From NCBI RefSeq assembly GCF_001911425.1, contig NZ_MPPL01000001.1, positions 3,636,255-3,700,254 on the forward strand: DNA of 64,000 bases, read 5' to 3'. Numbering within the stretch: position 1 is the stretch's first letter; each line of letters starts with the position of its first letter. Position numbers and translations under genes: made by a program. The stretch comes from Mucilaginibacter polytrichastri. GTDB lineage: Bacteria > Bacteroidota > Bacteroidia > Sphingobacteriales > Sphingobacteriaceae. This document shows positions 38,176-46,689 of this stretch, in pieces. Under the pieces are notes generated by a model. That model had not been told where the DNA came from. It saw only the letters and a program-made list of their open reading frames with translations, and ran no database searches.

Positions 38176-40089
38176 TTACAACGCCCCAGCCTTAATTTCA
38201 TCCACCACACTCGGATCTAACAGCGTACTGGTGTCACCGAGGTTAGCTGTATCGCCTTCGGCGATCTTTCTTAATATACGGCGCATAATTTTGCCTGATC
38301 GTGTTTTGGGTAAACCGCTTACAAACTGAATTTTATCGGGTTTGGCAATCGGGCCGATGATACGCTGAACGGTCATGATGATGTCCTTCTTATTCAGCTC
38401 TGCATCACCACCATGCTGATTAGGGCTTACCACAAAGGCATATACGCCCTGGCCTTTAATATCATGAGGGTAACCAACCACGGCCGATTCTACCACGCTG
38501 CTGTGCATATTGATGGCGTTTTCTACCTCAGCCGTACCAATACGGTGGCCGGATACATTGAGCACGTCATCTACACGGCCGGTTATTCTATAATAGCCAT
38601 CGTCGTCGCGCAGGCAACCGTCGCCGGTAAAATACATATTCTCATAAGTGGCAAAATAAGTCAGGCGGCAGCGCTCGTGATCGCCGTAGGTGGTACGCAA
38701 AATACCCGGCCAAGGGAACTTGATACACAGGTTACCGCTTACGCCGTTGCCTTCAATCTCTTTACCGTTCTCATCAACCAAAACAGGCTGTATACCTGGT
38801 AAAGGCAATGTAGCGTACCCCGGCTTGGTTGGCGTGATACCAGCAATAGGCGTAATCATGTGTCCGCCGTTTTCGGTTTGCCACCAGGTATCCACAATGG
38901 GCGCTTTATTGTAGCCAATATGGTCATCAAACCAATGCCATGCTTCCTCATTAATGGGCTCGCCTACAGAGCCTAAAACTTTGATCGAACTCAAGTCCTT
39001 ATCTTTTAAAGGATCGAGGCCAAAGCTCATCAGCGAGCGGATAGCCGTTGGAGCCGTGTACAGTATATTTACTTTATATTTTTCTACAATGTCCCAAAAA
39101 CGGCCGGCATCCGGGTAGGTCGGGATCCCTTCAAATATCAATGTTGTTGCCCCCTGCGAAAGCGGGCCGTATACTATATAGGAGTGGCCGGTAATCCAGC
39201 CAATATCTGCCGTACAGAAATAAACATCGCCAGGGTTGTACTGGAAAGTGTTGGCAAAGGTATAACCAGCATATACCATGTAACCACCACAAGTATGCAC
39301 TACCCCCTTAGGTTTACCGGTAGAGCCGGATGTATACAGGATAAACAACATATCCTCAGCGTCCATTTCTTCTGCCGGGCATTCGGGATTGCCCTGTGTT
39401 TCTACTTTCTTGATCTCATCCTCCCACCAAACATCGCGGCCTTTAATCATAGACACAGGCGTGCGGCTACGGGTAAGTACAATTACGCGCTTAACAGAGG
39501 GGCATTGCACAAGGGCATCATCAATTACCGATTTTAAGGGCAAATCCTTTGTGCCGCGAAAACCGCCATCGGCAGTAATTACTACTTTGCATTCGGCATC
39601 CTTAATCCGGTCGGCGATTGATTGGGCCGAAAAGCCGCCAAAAACTACTGAATGGATGGCGCCGATACGGGCACAGGCCAAAACAGCAATAGCCAGTTCG
39701 GGCAGCATGGGCATATAAATACAAATGCGGTCGCCTTTTTGTACGCCATTATTTTTCAATACATTGGCAAACTGGCAAACTTTATCGTGCAGTTGTTTAT
39801 AGGTTAATACGCGGTGGTTTTCGGTGGGGTCATTAGGCTCCCAGATAATGGCAGGTGTATCGCCAAGGGTTTCCAGATGGCGGTCGAGGCAATTTTCGGT
39901 AATGTTGAGCTTAGCACCTTCAAACCACTTAATATTAGGTTCTTTGAAGTTCCAGCTTAAAACATTATCCCACTTTTTTCGCCATTGAAAGTTATCGGCT
40001 ATGCCTGCCCAAAATTCTTCGGGCTGCTCAATACTATGTTTATAAACCTGGTGGTATTCTTCAAAGGATGATATTTTCATGTTACTCAT
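38176..40089 (-). CDS. acs: Acetyl-CoA synthetase
   Basis: 637 residues, normal size. It activates acetate to acetyl-CoA using ATP. Visible motifs: LFILYTSGSTGKPKGVVH (P-loop-like AMP-binding signature), WWQTENGGHMITP, YFTGDGCLRDDDGYYRITGRVDDVLNVSGHRIGTAEVE, and the C-terminal TRSGKIMRRILRKI with the Lys that is acetylated in homologues. The second Met (residue 4) is also a possible start. A 280-base gap separates it from the divergent rpmB. Confidence 0.97.
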   Translation of the reverse strand: MSNMKISSFEEYHQVYKHSIEQPEEFWAGIADNFQWRKKWDNVLSWNFKEPNIKWFEGAKLNITENCLDRHLETLGDTPAIIWEPNDPTENHRVLTYKQLHDKVCQFANVLKNNGVQKGDRICIYMPMLPELAIAVLACARIGAIHSVVFGGFSAQSIADRIKDAECKVVITADGGFRGTKDLPLKSVIDDALVQCPSVKRVIVLTRSRTPVSMIKGRDVWWEDEIKKVETQGNPECPAEEMDAEDMLFILYTSGSTGKPKGVVHTCGGYMVYAGYTFANTFQYNPGDVYFCTADIGWITGHSYIVYGPLSQGATTLIFEGIPTYPDAGRFWDIVEKYKVNILYTAPTAIRSLMSFGLDPLKDKDLSSIKVLGSVGEPINEEAWHWFDDHIGYNKAPIVDTWWQTENGGHMITPIAGITPTKPGYATLPLPGIQPVLVDENGKEIEGNGVSGNLCIKFPWPGILRTTYGDHERCRLTYFATYENMYFTGDGCLRDDDGYYRITGRVDDVLNVSGHRIGTAEVENAINMHSSVVESAVVGYPHDIKGQGVYAFVVSPNQHGGDAELNKKDIIMTVQRIIGPIAKPDKIQFVSGLPKTRSGKIMRRILRKIAEGDTANLGDTSTLLDPSVVDEIKAGAL

Positions 40090-40287
40090 GATCGTGTATA
40101 ATGGTGGCGTAAATTAGTAAAAATTGGCATAATAGCTGTTAAGTAAACGTTTCCTTTTAGGGTTTATGTTTATTCATTCCCTATTCAGGCACTTAAACCA
40201 GTATTTAACATCTCCGATATATTTACGCGATAAGCCCCTTGTTTTCAACAAAGAAGGGCTCTGGGCTATGTTAATATCTTTTTGAAT

Positions 40288-40295
40288 TATTTTTG
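40288..40295 (+). promoter_or_regulatory. Bacteroidota -7 promoter element for the rpmB cluster
   Basis: TATTTTTG matches TAnnTTTG exactly, 84 bases before the rpmB start codon. A second, weaker candidate (GATATTTG, one mismatch) ends at 40334. No clear -33 TTTG sits at the usual distance of either. Confidence 0.4.
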
Positions 40296-40378
40296 AGGCA
40301 CTGTTGACTTTTTGAAAGAAAAAGCTGATATTTGCAAACTCTTTTGAGAAAAAGCGTAATCAATTTAAAAGATTTGTC

Positions 40379-40612
40379 ATGTCAAGAATTTGTGATTTAA
40401 CAGGAAAAAGCCCATTGAGCGGCCATAACGTTTCTAATTCAAACGTTAAGACTAACCGTAAGTTTTATCCTAATTTACAGATCAAGAAGTTTTATATACC
40501 AGAAGAAGACAAATGGATCACCTTAAAAGTATCTACTTCGGCTGTGAAAACCATCAGCAAAAATGGTATAACTGCTTGCATCAATAAATTTGTAAAAAAA
40601 GGATATATTTAG
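40379..40612 (+). CDS. rpmB: 50S ribosomal protein L28
   Basis: 77 residues. The L28 pattern is clear: [33 protein letters not shown], then [13 protein letters not shown]. It is the first gene of rpmB-rpmG-DUF4295-ftsY-rimO, an order found in other Bacteroidota. A tRNA-like spacing is absent. The 105-base spacer to rpmG carries an imperfect GTTATT-rich hairpin. Confidence 0.97.
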   Translation: MSRICDLTGKSPLSGHNVSNSNVKTNRKFYPNLQIKKFYIPEEDKWITLKVSTSAVKTISKNGITACINKFVKKGYI

Positions 40613-40627
40613 TAGATCGTTACGAGG

Positions 40628-40710
40628 TAAACCGGTTATTGGGTTGATTAAGTTGTTAAATAATAACTGAGTAACCAATAACTTAATAACAACCGAATAA
40701 CATAATAACC
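40628..40710. repeat. Imperfect inverted repeat in the rpmB-rpmG spacer
   Basis: GTTATTGGGTTGATTAAGTT is followed by ATAATAACTGAG and AACCAATAAC-type segments that can pair with it. A similar but not identical run is found in the rpmG-DUF4295 spacer (40904-40990). Both are low in GC and rich in TTATT and AATAA, and could form weak structures that tune expression of single genes. Confidence 0.4.
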
Positions 40711-40717
40711 CAAGAAA

Positions 40718-40900
40718 ATGGCTAAAAAAGGCAACAGAGTTCAGGTAATATTAGAGTGCACCGAGCATAAAGAAAGCGGTATGCCAGGAATGTCACGTTA
40801 CATTACCACTAAGAACAAGAAAAATACAACTGAAAGATTAGAGTTAAAGAAATTTAACCCGGTTTTAAGAAAAGTAACCGTTCATAAAGAAATTAAGTAA
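40718..40900 (+). CDS. rpmG: 50S ribosomal protein L33
   Basis: 60 residues. [49 protein letters not shown] is the L33 pattern. A zinc-binding CxxC pair is not obvious, so this looks like the Cys-lacking (zinc-independent) type. It sits between rpmB and the DUF4295 gene, each spacer about 100 bases long and hairpin-rich. Confidence 0.97.
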   Translation: MAKKGNRVQVILECTEHKESGMPGMSRYITTKNKKNTTERLELKKFNPVLRKVTVHKEIK

Positions 40901-40996
40901 TTGTTATTGGTTGATTAGTTGATTGAGTTACCAAGTTGATTAGATTCAATTTAAGCTCAAATAACTCATAACCCACTAACTCAATAACCAAAAAAG

Positions 40997-41158
40997 ATGG
41001 CAAAGAAAGTAGTTGCAACCCTGAAAACAGGTAAAGGTAAAGAGTACTCGAAAGTGATTACCATGATTAAATCACCTAAAACTGGTGCTTATTCATTTAA
41101 AGAAGCAATTGTACATAACGATCACGTTAAAGATGCAATTAACGAAGCTAAAGCTTAA
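40997..41158 (+). CDS. DUF4295 small protein
   Basis: 53 residues, too short for many gene finders. Sequence begins MAKKVVATLKTGKGKEYSKV and ends with HNDHVKDAINEAKA, matching the DUF4295 family that follows rpmG in Bacteroidota. Its very basic N-terminal half suggests binding to RNA or the ribosome. It is followed 22 bases later by a terminator, which separates the ribosomal cluster from ftsY at least in part. Confidence 0.9.
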   Translation: MAKKVVATLKTGKGKEYSKVITMIKSPKTGAYSFKEAIVHNDHVKDAINEAKA

Positions 41159-41180
41159 TTAAACCTTTACTTTAAAGTAT

Positions 41181-41218
41181 AAAAGCCGTCTTGCGTTAGC
41201 CAGAGGGCTTTTTTTTGG
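41181..41218 (+). terminator. Rho-independent terminator after the ribosomal cluster
   Basis: Stem AAAAGCC (41181-41187) and GGCTTTT (41206-41212), followed by a T run. It ends where the family D repeat at 41217 begins. Moderate strength, because the stem is short and the loop long. Confidence 0.6.
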
Positions 41219-41328
41219 CCCCACCCAACCCTCCCCAGAGGAGAGGGCTTTTTAAATTTAAAGAGTAAAATTTACTTTCAAAGTATACTAAAGTCTTCCC
41301 TTCCGGGGAGGATTTAGGTGGGGCTGCC
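41217..41328. repeat. C-rich inverted repeat, family D, copy 4
   Basis: Left arm GGCCCCACCCAACCCTCCCC at 41217 and right arm GGGGAGGATTTAGGTGGGGC ending about 41326. Between lies an A/T-rich part with arms AGAGGGCTTTTTAAATTT and AAAGTCTTCCC-like sequence. It occupies most of the 215-base gap between DUF4295 and ftsY. Confidence 0.65.
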
Positions 41329-41373
41329 TAATTTATTCGCACATTTGCAAATCATCACATCTGCACATTAAAT

Positions 41374-42339
41374 ATGGGATTATTTGATTTTTTCAAGAAA
41401 AAAGAAAGTACACCACTAGAACAGCAGGCGCTGGATACCGGGCTGGAAAAAACCAAAGACAATTTCCTTTCCAAAATATCCAAAGCCATCGCCGGTAAAT
41501 CAACCGTTGATGATGATGTGCTGGATGAGTTGGAAGAAATACTGGTTACCAGCGACGTTGGTGTTAGTACCACCCTTAAAATTATCGGGCGGATACAAGA
41601 ACGCGTTGCCCGCGATAAATATGTAAGCACAACCGAGCTGAATACCCTGCTGCGCGACGAGATCCAGCATCTTTTAGCAGAAAATAACAGCAACGATTTT
41701 AATAGCTTTGAATACGGCACCCATAAACCTTATGTAATTATGGTAGTGGGCGTTAATGGTGTTGGTAAAACTACCACCATCGGTAAGCTGGCGCATCAGC
41801 TTAAGCAGGCCGGTAACAAAGTGGTTTTAGGCGCTGCAGATACATTTCGTGCTGCCGCGGTCGACCAGATTTTACTTTGGGGCAAGCGTGTTGATGTACG
41901 CGTTGTAGCACAGCCCATGGGGTCTGACCCCGCTTCGGTAGCTTATGACACCCTGAAATCGGCAGTTGCCAACGGCGACGATGTAGCTATTATAGATACA
42001 GCAGGCCGTTTGCATAACAAGGTGAACCTGATGAACGAGCTTACCAAAATTAAAAACGTAATGCAAAAGGTTGTTCCGGGCGCCCCGCATGAGATTTTGT
42101 TGGTACTGGATGCATCAACCGGGCAAAACGCCATTGAGCAATGCAAACAGTTTACCCAGGCAACCGATGTAAACGCCCTTGCCCTAACCAAACTGGATGG
42201 CACCGCCAAAGGTGGTGTGGTTATCGGCATCTCAGATCAGTTTAAGATCCCGGTAAAATACATCGGTGTTGGCGAAGGTGTCAATGATTTACAGCTATTT
42301 GATAGGAAAGCATTCGTCAATAGTTTATTCAATAAGTAA
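41374..42339 (+). CDS. ftsY: Signal recognition particle receptor FtsY
   Basis: 321 residues. It docks SRP-ribosome complexes at the membrane via GTP hydrolysis. The G-domain motifs are GVNGVGKTT at residues 126-134 (P-loop), DTFRAAAVDQ, DTAGRLHNK, and TKLDGTAKGG. The acidic A-domain of E. coli FtsY is nearly absent, leaving a short N-terminus, so this is the compact NG form. rimO follows after a family B repeat. Confidence 0.97.
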   Translation: MGLFDFFKKKESTPLEQQALDTGLEKTKDNFLSKISKAIAGKSTVDDDVLDELEEILVTSDVGVSTTLKIIGRIQERVARDKYVSTTELNTLLRDEIQHLLAENNSNDFNSFEYGTHKPYVIMVVGVNGVGKTTTIGKLAHQLKQAGNKVVLGAADTFRAAAVDQILLWGKRVDVRVVAQPMGSDPASVAYDTLKSAVANGDDVAIIDTAGRLHNKVNLMNELTKIKNVMQKVVPGAPHEILLVLDASTGQNAIEQCKQFTQATDVNALALTKLDGTAKGGVVIGISDQFKIPVKYIGVGEGVNDLQLFDRKAFVNSLFNK

Positions 42340-42348
42340 AATATACCC

Positions 42349-42442
42349 TATTTGTCATTGCGAGCGACAGCGTGGCAATCTCGTCGTAAGCATATCCGAT
42401 TTGTATAGCTACGAGATTGCTTCGTACCTCGCAATGACAAAT
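42349..42442. repeat. Dispersed inverted repeat, family B, copy 2
   Basis: The clearest copy. Terminal arms TATTTGTCATTGCGAG at 42349 and CTCGCAATGACAAATA ending at 42442 are perfect. They flank CGTGGCAATCTCG and CGAGATTGC segments around a TATAGCTAC centre. It sits in the 129-base gap between ftsY and rimO. Confidence 0.8.
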
Positions 42443-42468
42443 ATGATATAGTGAGATAAGAAAAATTA

Positions 42469-43803
42469 ATGAGAACAAAAGCAATAGACAAAACCATTAT
42501 TACCGCAAAACCCCGTGTAAACGTAGTTACCCTCGGTTGCTCTAAAAACACATACGACTCGGAAATACTGATGGGTCAGCTCAAAGGTAATATGTTTGAT
42601 GTGGTGCACGAGAGCGACCGTGTGGGCAAAAACGACATTGTGGTAATTAACACCTGCGGTTTTATTGATAATGCCAAGCAGGAATCTATTGATACTATTC
42701 TTCAATACAGCCAGCTGAAAGAGCAGGGTAAGGTTGGCAAGGTAATTGTTACCGGTTGTCTTTCTGAACGTTACAAACCTGAATTAGAAGCCGAAATACC
42801 CAACATTGATAATTACTTTGGTACCAATGATCTGCAAAATTTACTGCAATCCATCGGTGCCGATTATAAATACGAGTTACTGGGCGAACGCCTTTTAACT
42901 ACCCCTTCGCACTTTGCTTATTTTAAAATTGCTGAAGGCTGTAACCGCCCGTGCTCTTTCTGTGCCATCCCGCTGATGCGTGGTAAGCACGTAAGCACGC
43001 CGATGGATCAGCTGGTTAAAAATGCAGAGTCGCTAGCTAAACAAGGCACTAAAGAACTGATCCTGATTGCTCAGGATCTAACTTATTATGGTTTAGATCT
43101 ATACGGTAAGCGTAACCTCGACGAGCTGCTTCGCCGCTTGTCTGACGTTAACGGTATCGAGTGGATCCGCTTGCAATACGCCTACCCTTCCGGCTTCCCG
43201 ATGGAAATTCTGGATGCGATGAACGAACGCGATAACATTTGCAAATACCTGGATATGCCGTTACAGCACATTACAGATAACATGCTTAAATCGATGCGCC
43301 GTGGCATCACCAAGCAAAAAACCATCGACATTGTTAACCAGATCCGTGATAAAGTACCGGGCATTGCCATGCGTACTACCCTTATTACAGGTTATCCTGG
43401 CGAAACCCAACAGGATTTTGAAGAAATGGCCCAATGGGTTGAGGATACTAAGTTTGATCGCTTAGGATGCTTCACCTACTCGCACGAAGAAAAAACTGCT
43501 GCCCATAACCTGATTGATGATGTACCCGAAGAAGTAAAACAGGAACGTGCTGATGCTATTATGGAAATTCAGCAAGGTATTTCGTTCGATAAAAACCAGG
43601 AAAAAATTGGCATTACTTACAAAGTATTAATTGATAAAATGGAAGGCGGCTATTTTGCGGGCCGAACCGAATATGATTCGCCGGAAGTTGATAACGAGGT
43701 TTTAATCGATGCTACTACGCAATATGCTACCATTGGTACCTTTGTAAACGTGGAGATTCAAAATGCCGAGGATTTTGATCTTTATGGACAAATTGTAAAA
43801 TAA
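42469..43803 (+). CDS. rimO: Ribosomal protein S12 methylthiotransferase RimO
   Basis: 444 residues. Radical SAM enzyme that methylthiolates the conserved Asp of ribosomal protein S12. The N-terminal UPF0004 cluster Cys occur in TLGCSKNTYDSE, VINTCGFIDNAKQES and VTGCLSERY. The radical SAM site is CNRPCSFCAIP. The C-terminal TRAM-like domain has YFAGRTEYDSPEVDNEVLID. MiaB is the close relative, but the YFGT and S12-type motifs and the ribosomal gene context favour RimO. Confidence 0.95.
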   Translation: MRTKAIDKTIITAKPRVNVVTLGCSKNTYDSEILMGQLKGNMFDVVHESDRVGKNDIVVINTCGFIDNAKQESIDTILQYSQLKEQGKVGKVIVTGCLSERYKPELEAEIPNIDNYFGTNDLQNLLQSIGADYKYELLGERLLTTPSHFAYFKIAEGCNRPCSFCAIPLMRGKHVSTPMDQLVKNAESLAKQGTKELILIAQDLTYYGLDLYGKRNLDELLRRLSDVNGIEWIRLQYAYPSGFPMEILDAMNERDNICKYLDMPLQHITDNMLKSMRRGITKQKTIDIVNQIRDKVPGIAMRTTLITGYPGETQQDFEEMAQWVEDTKFDRLGCFTYSHEEKTAAHNLIDDVPEEVKQERADAIMEIQQGISFDKNQEKIGITYKVLIDKMEGGYFAGRTEYDSPEVDNEVLIDATTQYATIGTFVNVEIQNAEDFDLYGQIVK

Positions 43804-43837
43804 TTACACATGTAGCATGGCATTTCAATCAATCCTA

Positions 43838-43845
43838 TACATTTG
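43838..43845 (+). promoter_or_regulatory. Bacteroidota -7 promoter element right before bshC
   Basis: TACATTTG matches TAnnTTTG exactly and ends only 5 bases before the bshC start codon at 43851. If transcription starts 4-7 bases after this element, the message begins at or next to the ATG. Confidence 0.45.
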
Positions 43846-43850
43846 ACCCA

Positions 43851-45449
43851 ATGGATGCTACCTGCATAAGCTATAAAGACACCGGATATTTTTCGAAAAC
43901 GGTTACAGATTACCTGGAAGATCAACCCAATCTCCGTTCATTCTATTCTTATCGCCCGGATCTGAAAGGTTTTGCTGAAATTTTCAGTGATAAAAAGGTA
44001 ACTGCCGACCGCCCTTTGCTGGTTAACGTACTTACCCAACAATATCAAAGCATCTCTGCTGTTAATGCCGAAGCTGTTATCCCGCAGGGAAACATTACTG
44101 CATTAGCTGACGAAAACACGTACACCGTTACCACCGGCCACCAGCTCAATATTTTTGCCGGTCCGCTGTATTTTATTTACAAAATAATCAGCGCTATTAA
44201 GCTGGCCCGCCAGTTAAAGGATGCTTTCCCTGATAAAAACTTTGTCCCGGTTTATTGGATGGCTACCGAAGATCACGACTTTGCCGAGATCAACTATACC
44301 AACATCGGTGGTAAAAAAGTTCAGTGGAGCCTTGACGCTGCAGGTGCAACCGGCCGTTTAAATACTAAAACCATTCGCGATGCCCTTAACCAATATAAAG
44401 GTGTTTTAGGGATGGAGGGTCACGGTGCCGAGCTAGCCGAAATTATGGAAACGGCTTATGCAAAATTTGATAACCTTGCCGATAGTACCCGTTATTTAGC
44501 CAATGCTTTATTTGGCCAATATGGCTTGGTAATTATTGATGCTGACGATGCCCGATTGAAAAAACACTTTGCCGAAATCATTACCCGCGATGTTATTGAG
44601 CAAAACAGCTATAAAAACATCATGGCTACTACGGCTTTGCTGCAATTGCTTAATGTACATATACAGGTTAACCCGCGCGAGATCAACTTCTTTTACCTCA
44701 CTGACGGCTTGCGCGAACGTATTGTTTTCGAGAACAACCGTTATCACATCCTAAACACAGAAATCAGCTTTAGCGAGGCAGAACTGCGCACAGAAATTAA
44801 CGAATACCCCGAACGCTTTAGCCCCAACGTAGCTATGCGCCCCCTATACCAGGAATATATTTTGCCAAACCTGGCCTACATTGGCGGCGGAGGCGAGCTG
44901 GTTTACTGGTTAGAACTGAAAGCAAACTTCGATCATTATCAGATTGATTTTCCGCTATTGATTCTCCGTAACTCGGGCTTGGTAATGAGCCAGGAAACTG
45001 CCACCAAGGTTAAAAAAATGGGGCTCTGCCATGTAGACCTATTTAAAAGCGCCGACGCCATTAAAAGCGATTGGGTAAAGAAACATACCGATCACGACCT
45101 GTCCCTCAAAGATGAATGGCGTGAATTAAGCCTCATTTTCGAGAAAATAAAACTCCGCGCCTGTAAAATCGACGAAACTCTTTCACCATCAGCAGCAGCC
45201 GTACAAGCGCGTTTAAAACACGCGATAGATAACCTCGAAAAGAAATTACTTCGTGCCGAAAAACGCAACTATAGCACCCGTCTGGAGCAAATAGACAGCA
45301 TCAAAGCAGACCTTTTCCCCAGCGGCGGTTTGCAGGAGCGTAACGAAAACTTCGGATTATTTTACGTTAAATATGGGCAGGCTTTTATTGATGAATTGAT
45401 CAATAATTTTGAGCCGTTGGCGTTTAAGTTTGATGTGTTAACAGCATAG
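43851..45449 (+). CDS. bshC: Bacillithiol biosynthesis cysteine-adding enzyme BshC
   Basis: 532 residues, full length. It adds cysteine to glucosaminyl-malate in bacillithiol synthesis. Features include the N-terminal ATCISYKDTGYFSK, then VTTGHQLNIFAGPLYFIYKIISAIKLA, FVPVYWMATEDHDFAEINYT and YIGGGGELVYWLEL. A long helical stretch follows (about 395-500). bshA and bshB are not in the window. The start is fixed by family N-terminal length. The promoter-like TACATTTG is just 5 bases upstream. Confidence 0.95.
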   Translation: MDATCISYKDTGYFSKTVTDYLEDQPNLRSFYSYRPDLKGFAEIFSDKKVTADRPLLVNVLTQQYQSISAVNAEAVIPQGNITALADENTYTVTTGHQLNIFAGPLYFIYKIISAIKLARQLKDAFPDKNFVPVYWMATEDHDFAEINYTNIGGKKVQWSLDAAGATGRLNTKTIRDALNQYKGVLGMEGHGAELAEIMETAYAKFDNLADSTRYLANALFGQYGLVIIDADDARLKKHFAEIITRDVIEQNSYKNIMATTALLQLLNVHIQVNPREINFFYLTDGLRERIVFENNRYHILNTEISFSEAELRTEINEYPERFSPNVAMRPLYQEYILPNLAYIGGGGELVYWLELKANFDHYQIDFPLLILRNSGLVMSQETATKVKKMGLCHVDLFKSADAIKSDWVKKHTDHDLSLKDEWRELSLIFEKIKLRACKIDETLSPSAAAVQARLKHAIDNLEKKLLRAEKRNYSTRLEQIDSIKADLFPSGGLQERNENFGLFYVKYGQAFIDELINNFEPLAFKFDVLTA

Positions 45450-45460
45450 AGAAACTCTAC

Positions 45461-45553
45461 TTGTCATTCAAAGCGATAGCGAAGAATCTTCTCCGATCTG
45501 TATAGCCACATAGTATGGCGCAGAAGATTCTTCACTACGTTCTGAATGACAAA
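45461..45553. repeat. Dispersed inverted repeat, family C, copy 3
   Basis: Arms TTGTCATTCAAAGCG at 45461 and CGTTCTGAATGACAAA ending 45553 flank GAAGAATCTTC and GAAGATTCTTC. Copies with the same arms lie at 19648 and 34071. It is in the 130-base gap between bshC and the Ldh-type gene. Confidence 0.7.
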
Positions 45554-45567
45554 AAACACATAAATAC

Positions 45568-45575
45568 TATCTTTG
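45568..45575 (+). promoter_or_regulatory. Bacteroidota -7 promoter element right before the Ldh-type gene
   Basis: TATCTTTG matches TAnnTTTG exactly and ends 4 bases before the ATG at 45580. The pattern matches that at bshC and suggests a leaderless message. Confidence 0.45.
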
Positions 45576-45579
45576 CCCC

Positions 45580-46665
45580 ATGCTCATCCCCCAATCTACC
45601 CTTCGCACCTTTGCCAAAAATGTATTTTTAGCCATTGGCTGCTCGCAAGAGCATGCAAAACTTGCTGCTGATGTATTAATCAAGGCAGATCTGCGCGGCA
45701 TCGACTCACACGGTGTGGCCCGTTTAAGCGGCTACGTAAGGCTATGGGAGAAACAACGAATTAACGCCACACCCACTATCCGTATTGTACACGAAACAGC
45801 CACTACAGCCACTGTAGATGGCGATGCCGGGCTGGGGTTGGTAGTTGCGCCATTTGCCATGCAGATTGCAATACAGAAAGCCGAAAAATATGGTTCGGGA
45901 TGGGTTGCTGTACGCAATTCTAATCACTTCGGTATTGCGGGTTATCATGCGTTGATGGCTGTTGAGCAAGATATGATTGGTTATGCGCTAACCAACGCCA
46001 GTCCGCTGGTGGCACCTACTTTCTCTAACGAGCGGATGTTGGGTACCAACCCTATTTGCTATGCTTTCCCCGCAGGTAAATATCCGCCTGTAATTGTTGA
46101 TATGGCAACTTCGGCCGCGGCTAATGGTAAACTGGAGATAGCCCAGCGCAAAGGTATCGATGTACCCGAAGGATGGATTCAAGACAAACAAGGTAATGCC
46201 GTAACCGATCCGCATAGCTTGAAATCTGGCGGCTCATTGTTACCATTGGGTAGCGACCGCGATCATGGCAGCCATAAAGGTTTTGGATTGGGGTCGATAG
46301 TAGATATTCTATCAGGTGTGTTATCCGGCGCAGCTTATGGGCCATGGGTACCTCCTTTTGTGGCTTTCCTGGAGCCATCAGCCAATCCTCCGGGGCAAGG
46401 TATTGGCCATTTTGTAGGCGCTATGCGGGTAGATGGTTTCCGCCCGGCACAGGAGTTTAAAGACAACCTCGATAACTGGATAGAACGCTTTAAATCGGCA
46501 GAAACAATTAACCCAGATCAAAAAGTAATTATCCCCGGCGAACCCGAACTGGAAGCAGAAACTGACCGTATAAAAAATGGCATCCCGCTGGTAGATACCG
46601 TGATAAATGATTTGAATGAATTGGCGGTGAGGTTTGGAATGGAAGGGTTAAAAGATAAAGCATAG
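45580..46665 (+). CDS. Ldh family oxidoreductase (malate/L-lactate dehydrogenase type)
   Basis: 361 residues, matching the Ldh-2 family. They oxidise malate, lactate, ureidoglycolate or similar 2-hydroxyacids with NAD(P). The N-terminal LIKADLRGIDSHGVARL contains the family's His, and NSNHFGIAGYHALMA plus GTNPICYAFPAG are the cofactor-binding segments. The substrate cannot be fixed. The family D repeat carrying the insertion sequence lies immediately downstream. Confidence 0.92.
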   Translation: MLIPQSTLRTFAKNVFLAIGCSQEHAKLAADVLIKADLRGIDSHGVARLSGYVRLWEKQRINATPTIRIVHETATTATVDGDAGLGLVVAPFAMQIAIQKAEKYGSGWVAVRNSNHFGIAGYHALMAVEQDMIGYALTNASPLVAPTFSNERMLGTNPICYAFPAGKYPPVIVDMATSAAANGKLEIAQRKGIDVPEGWIQDKQGNAVTDPHSLKSGGSLLPLGSDRDHGSHKGFGLGSIVDILSGVLSGAAYGPWVPPFVAFLEPSANPPGQGIGHFVGAMRVDGFRPAQEFKDNLDNWIERFKSAETINPDQKVIIPGEPELEAETDRIKNGIPLVDTVINDLNELAVRFGMEGLKDKA

Positions 46666-46689
46666 GGCTCGCGCGATTCCCCTCTTGAG

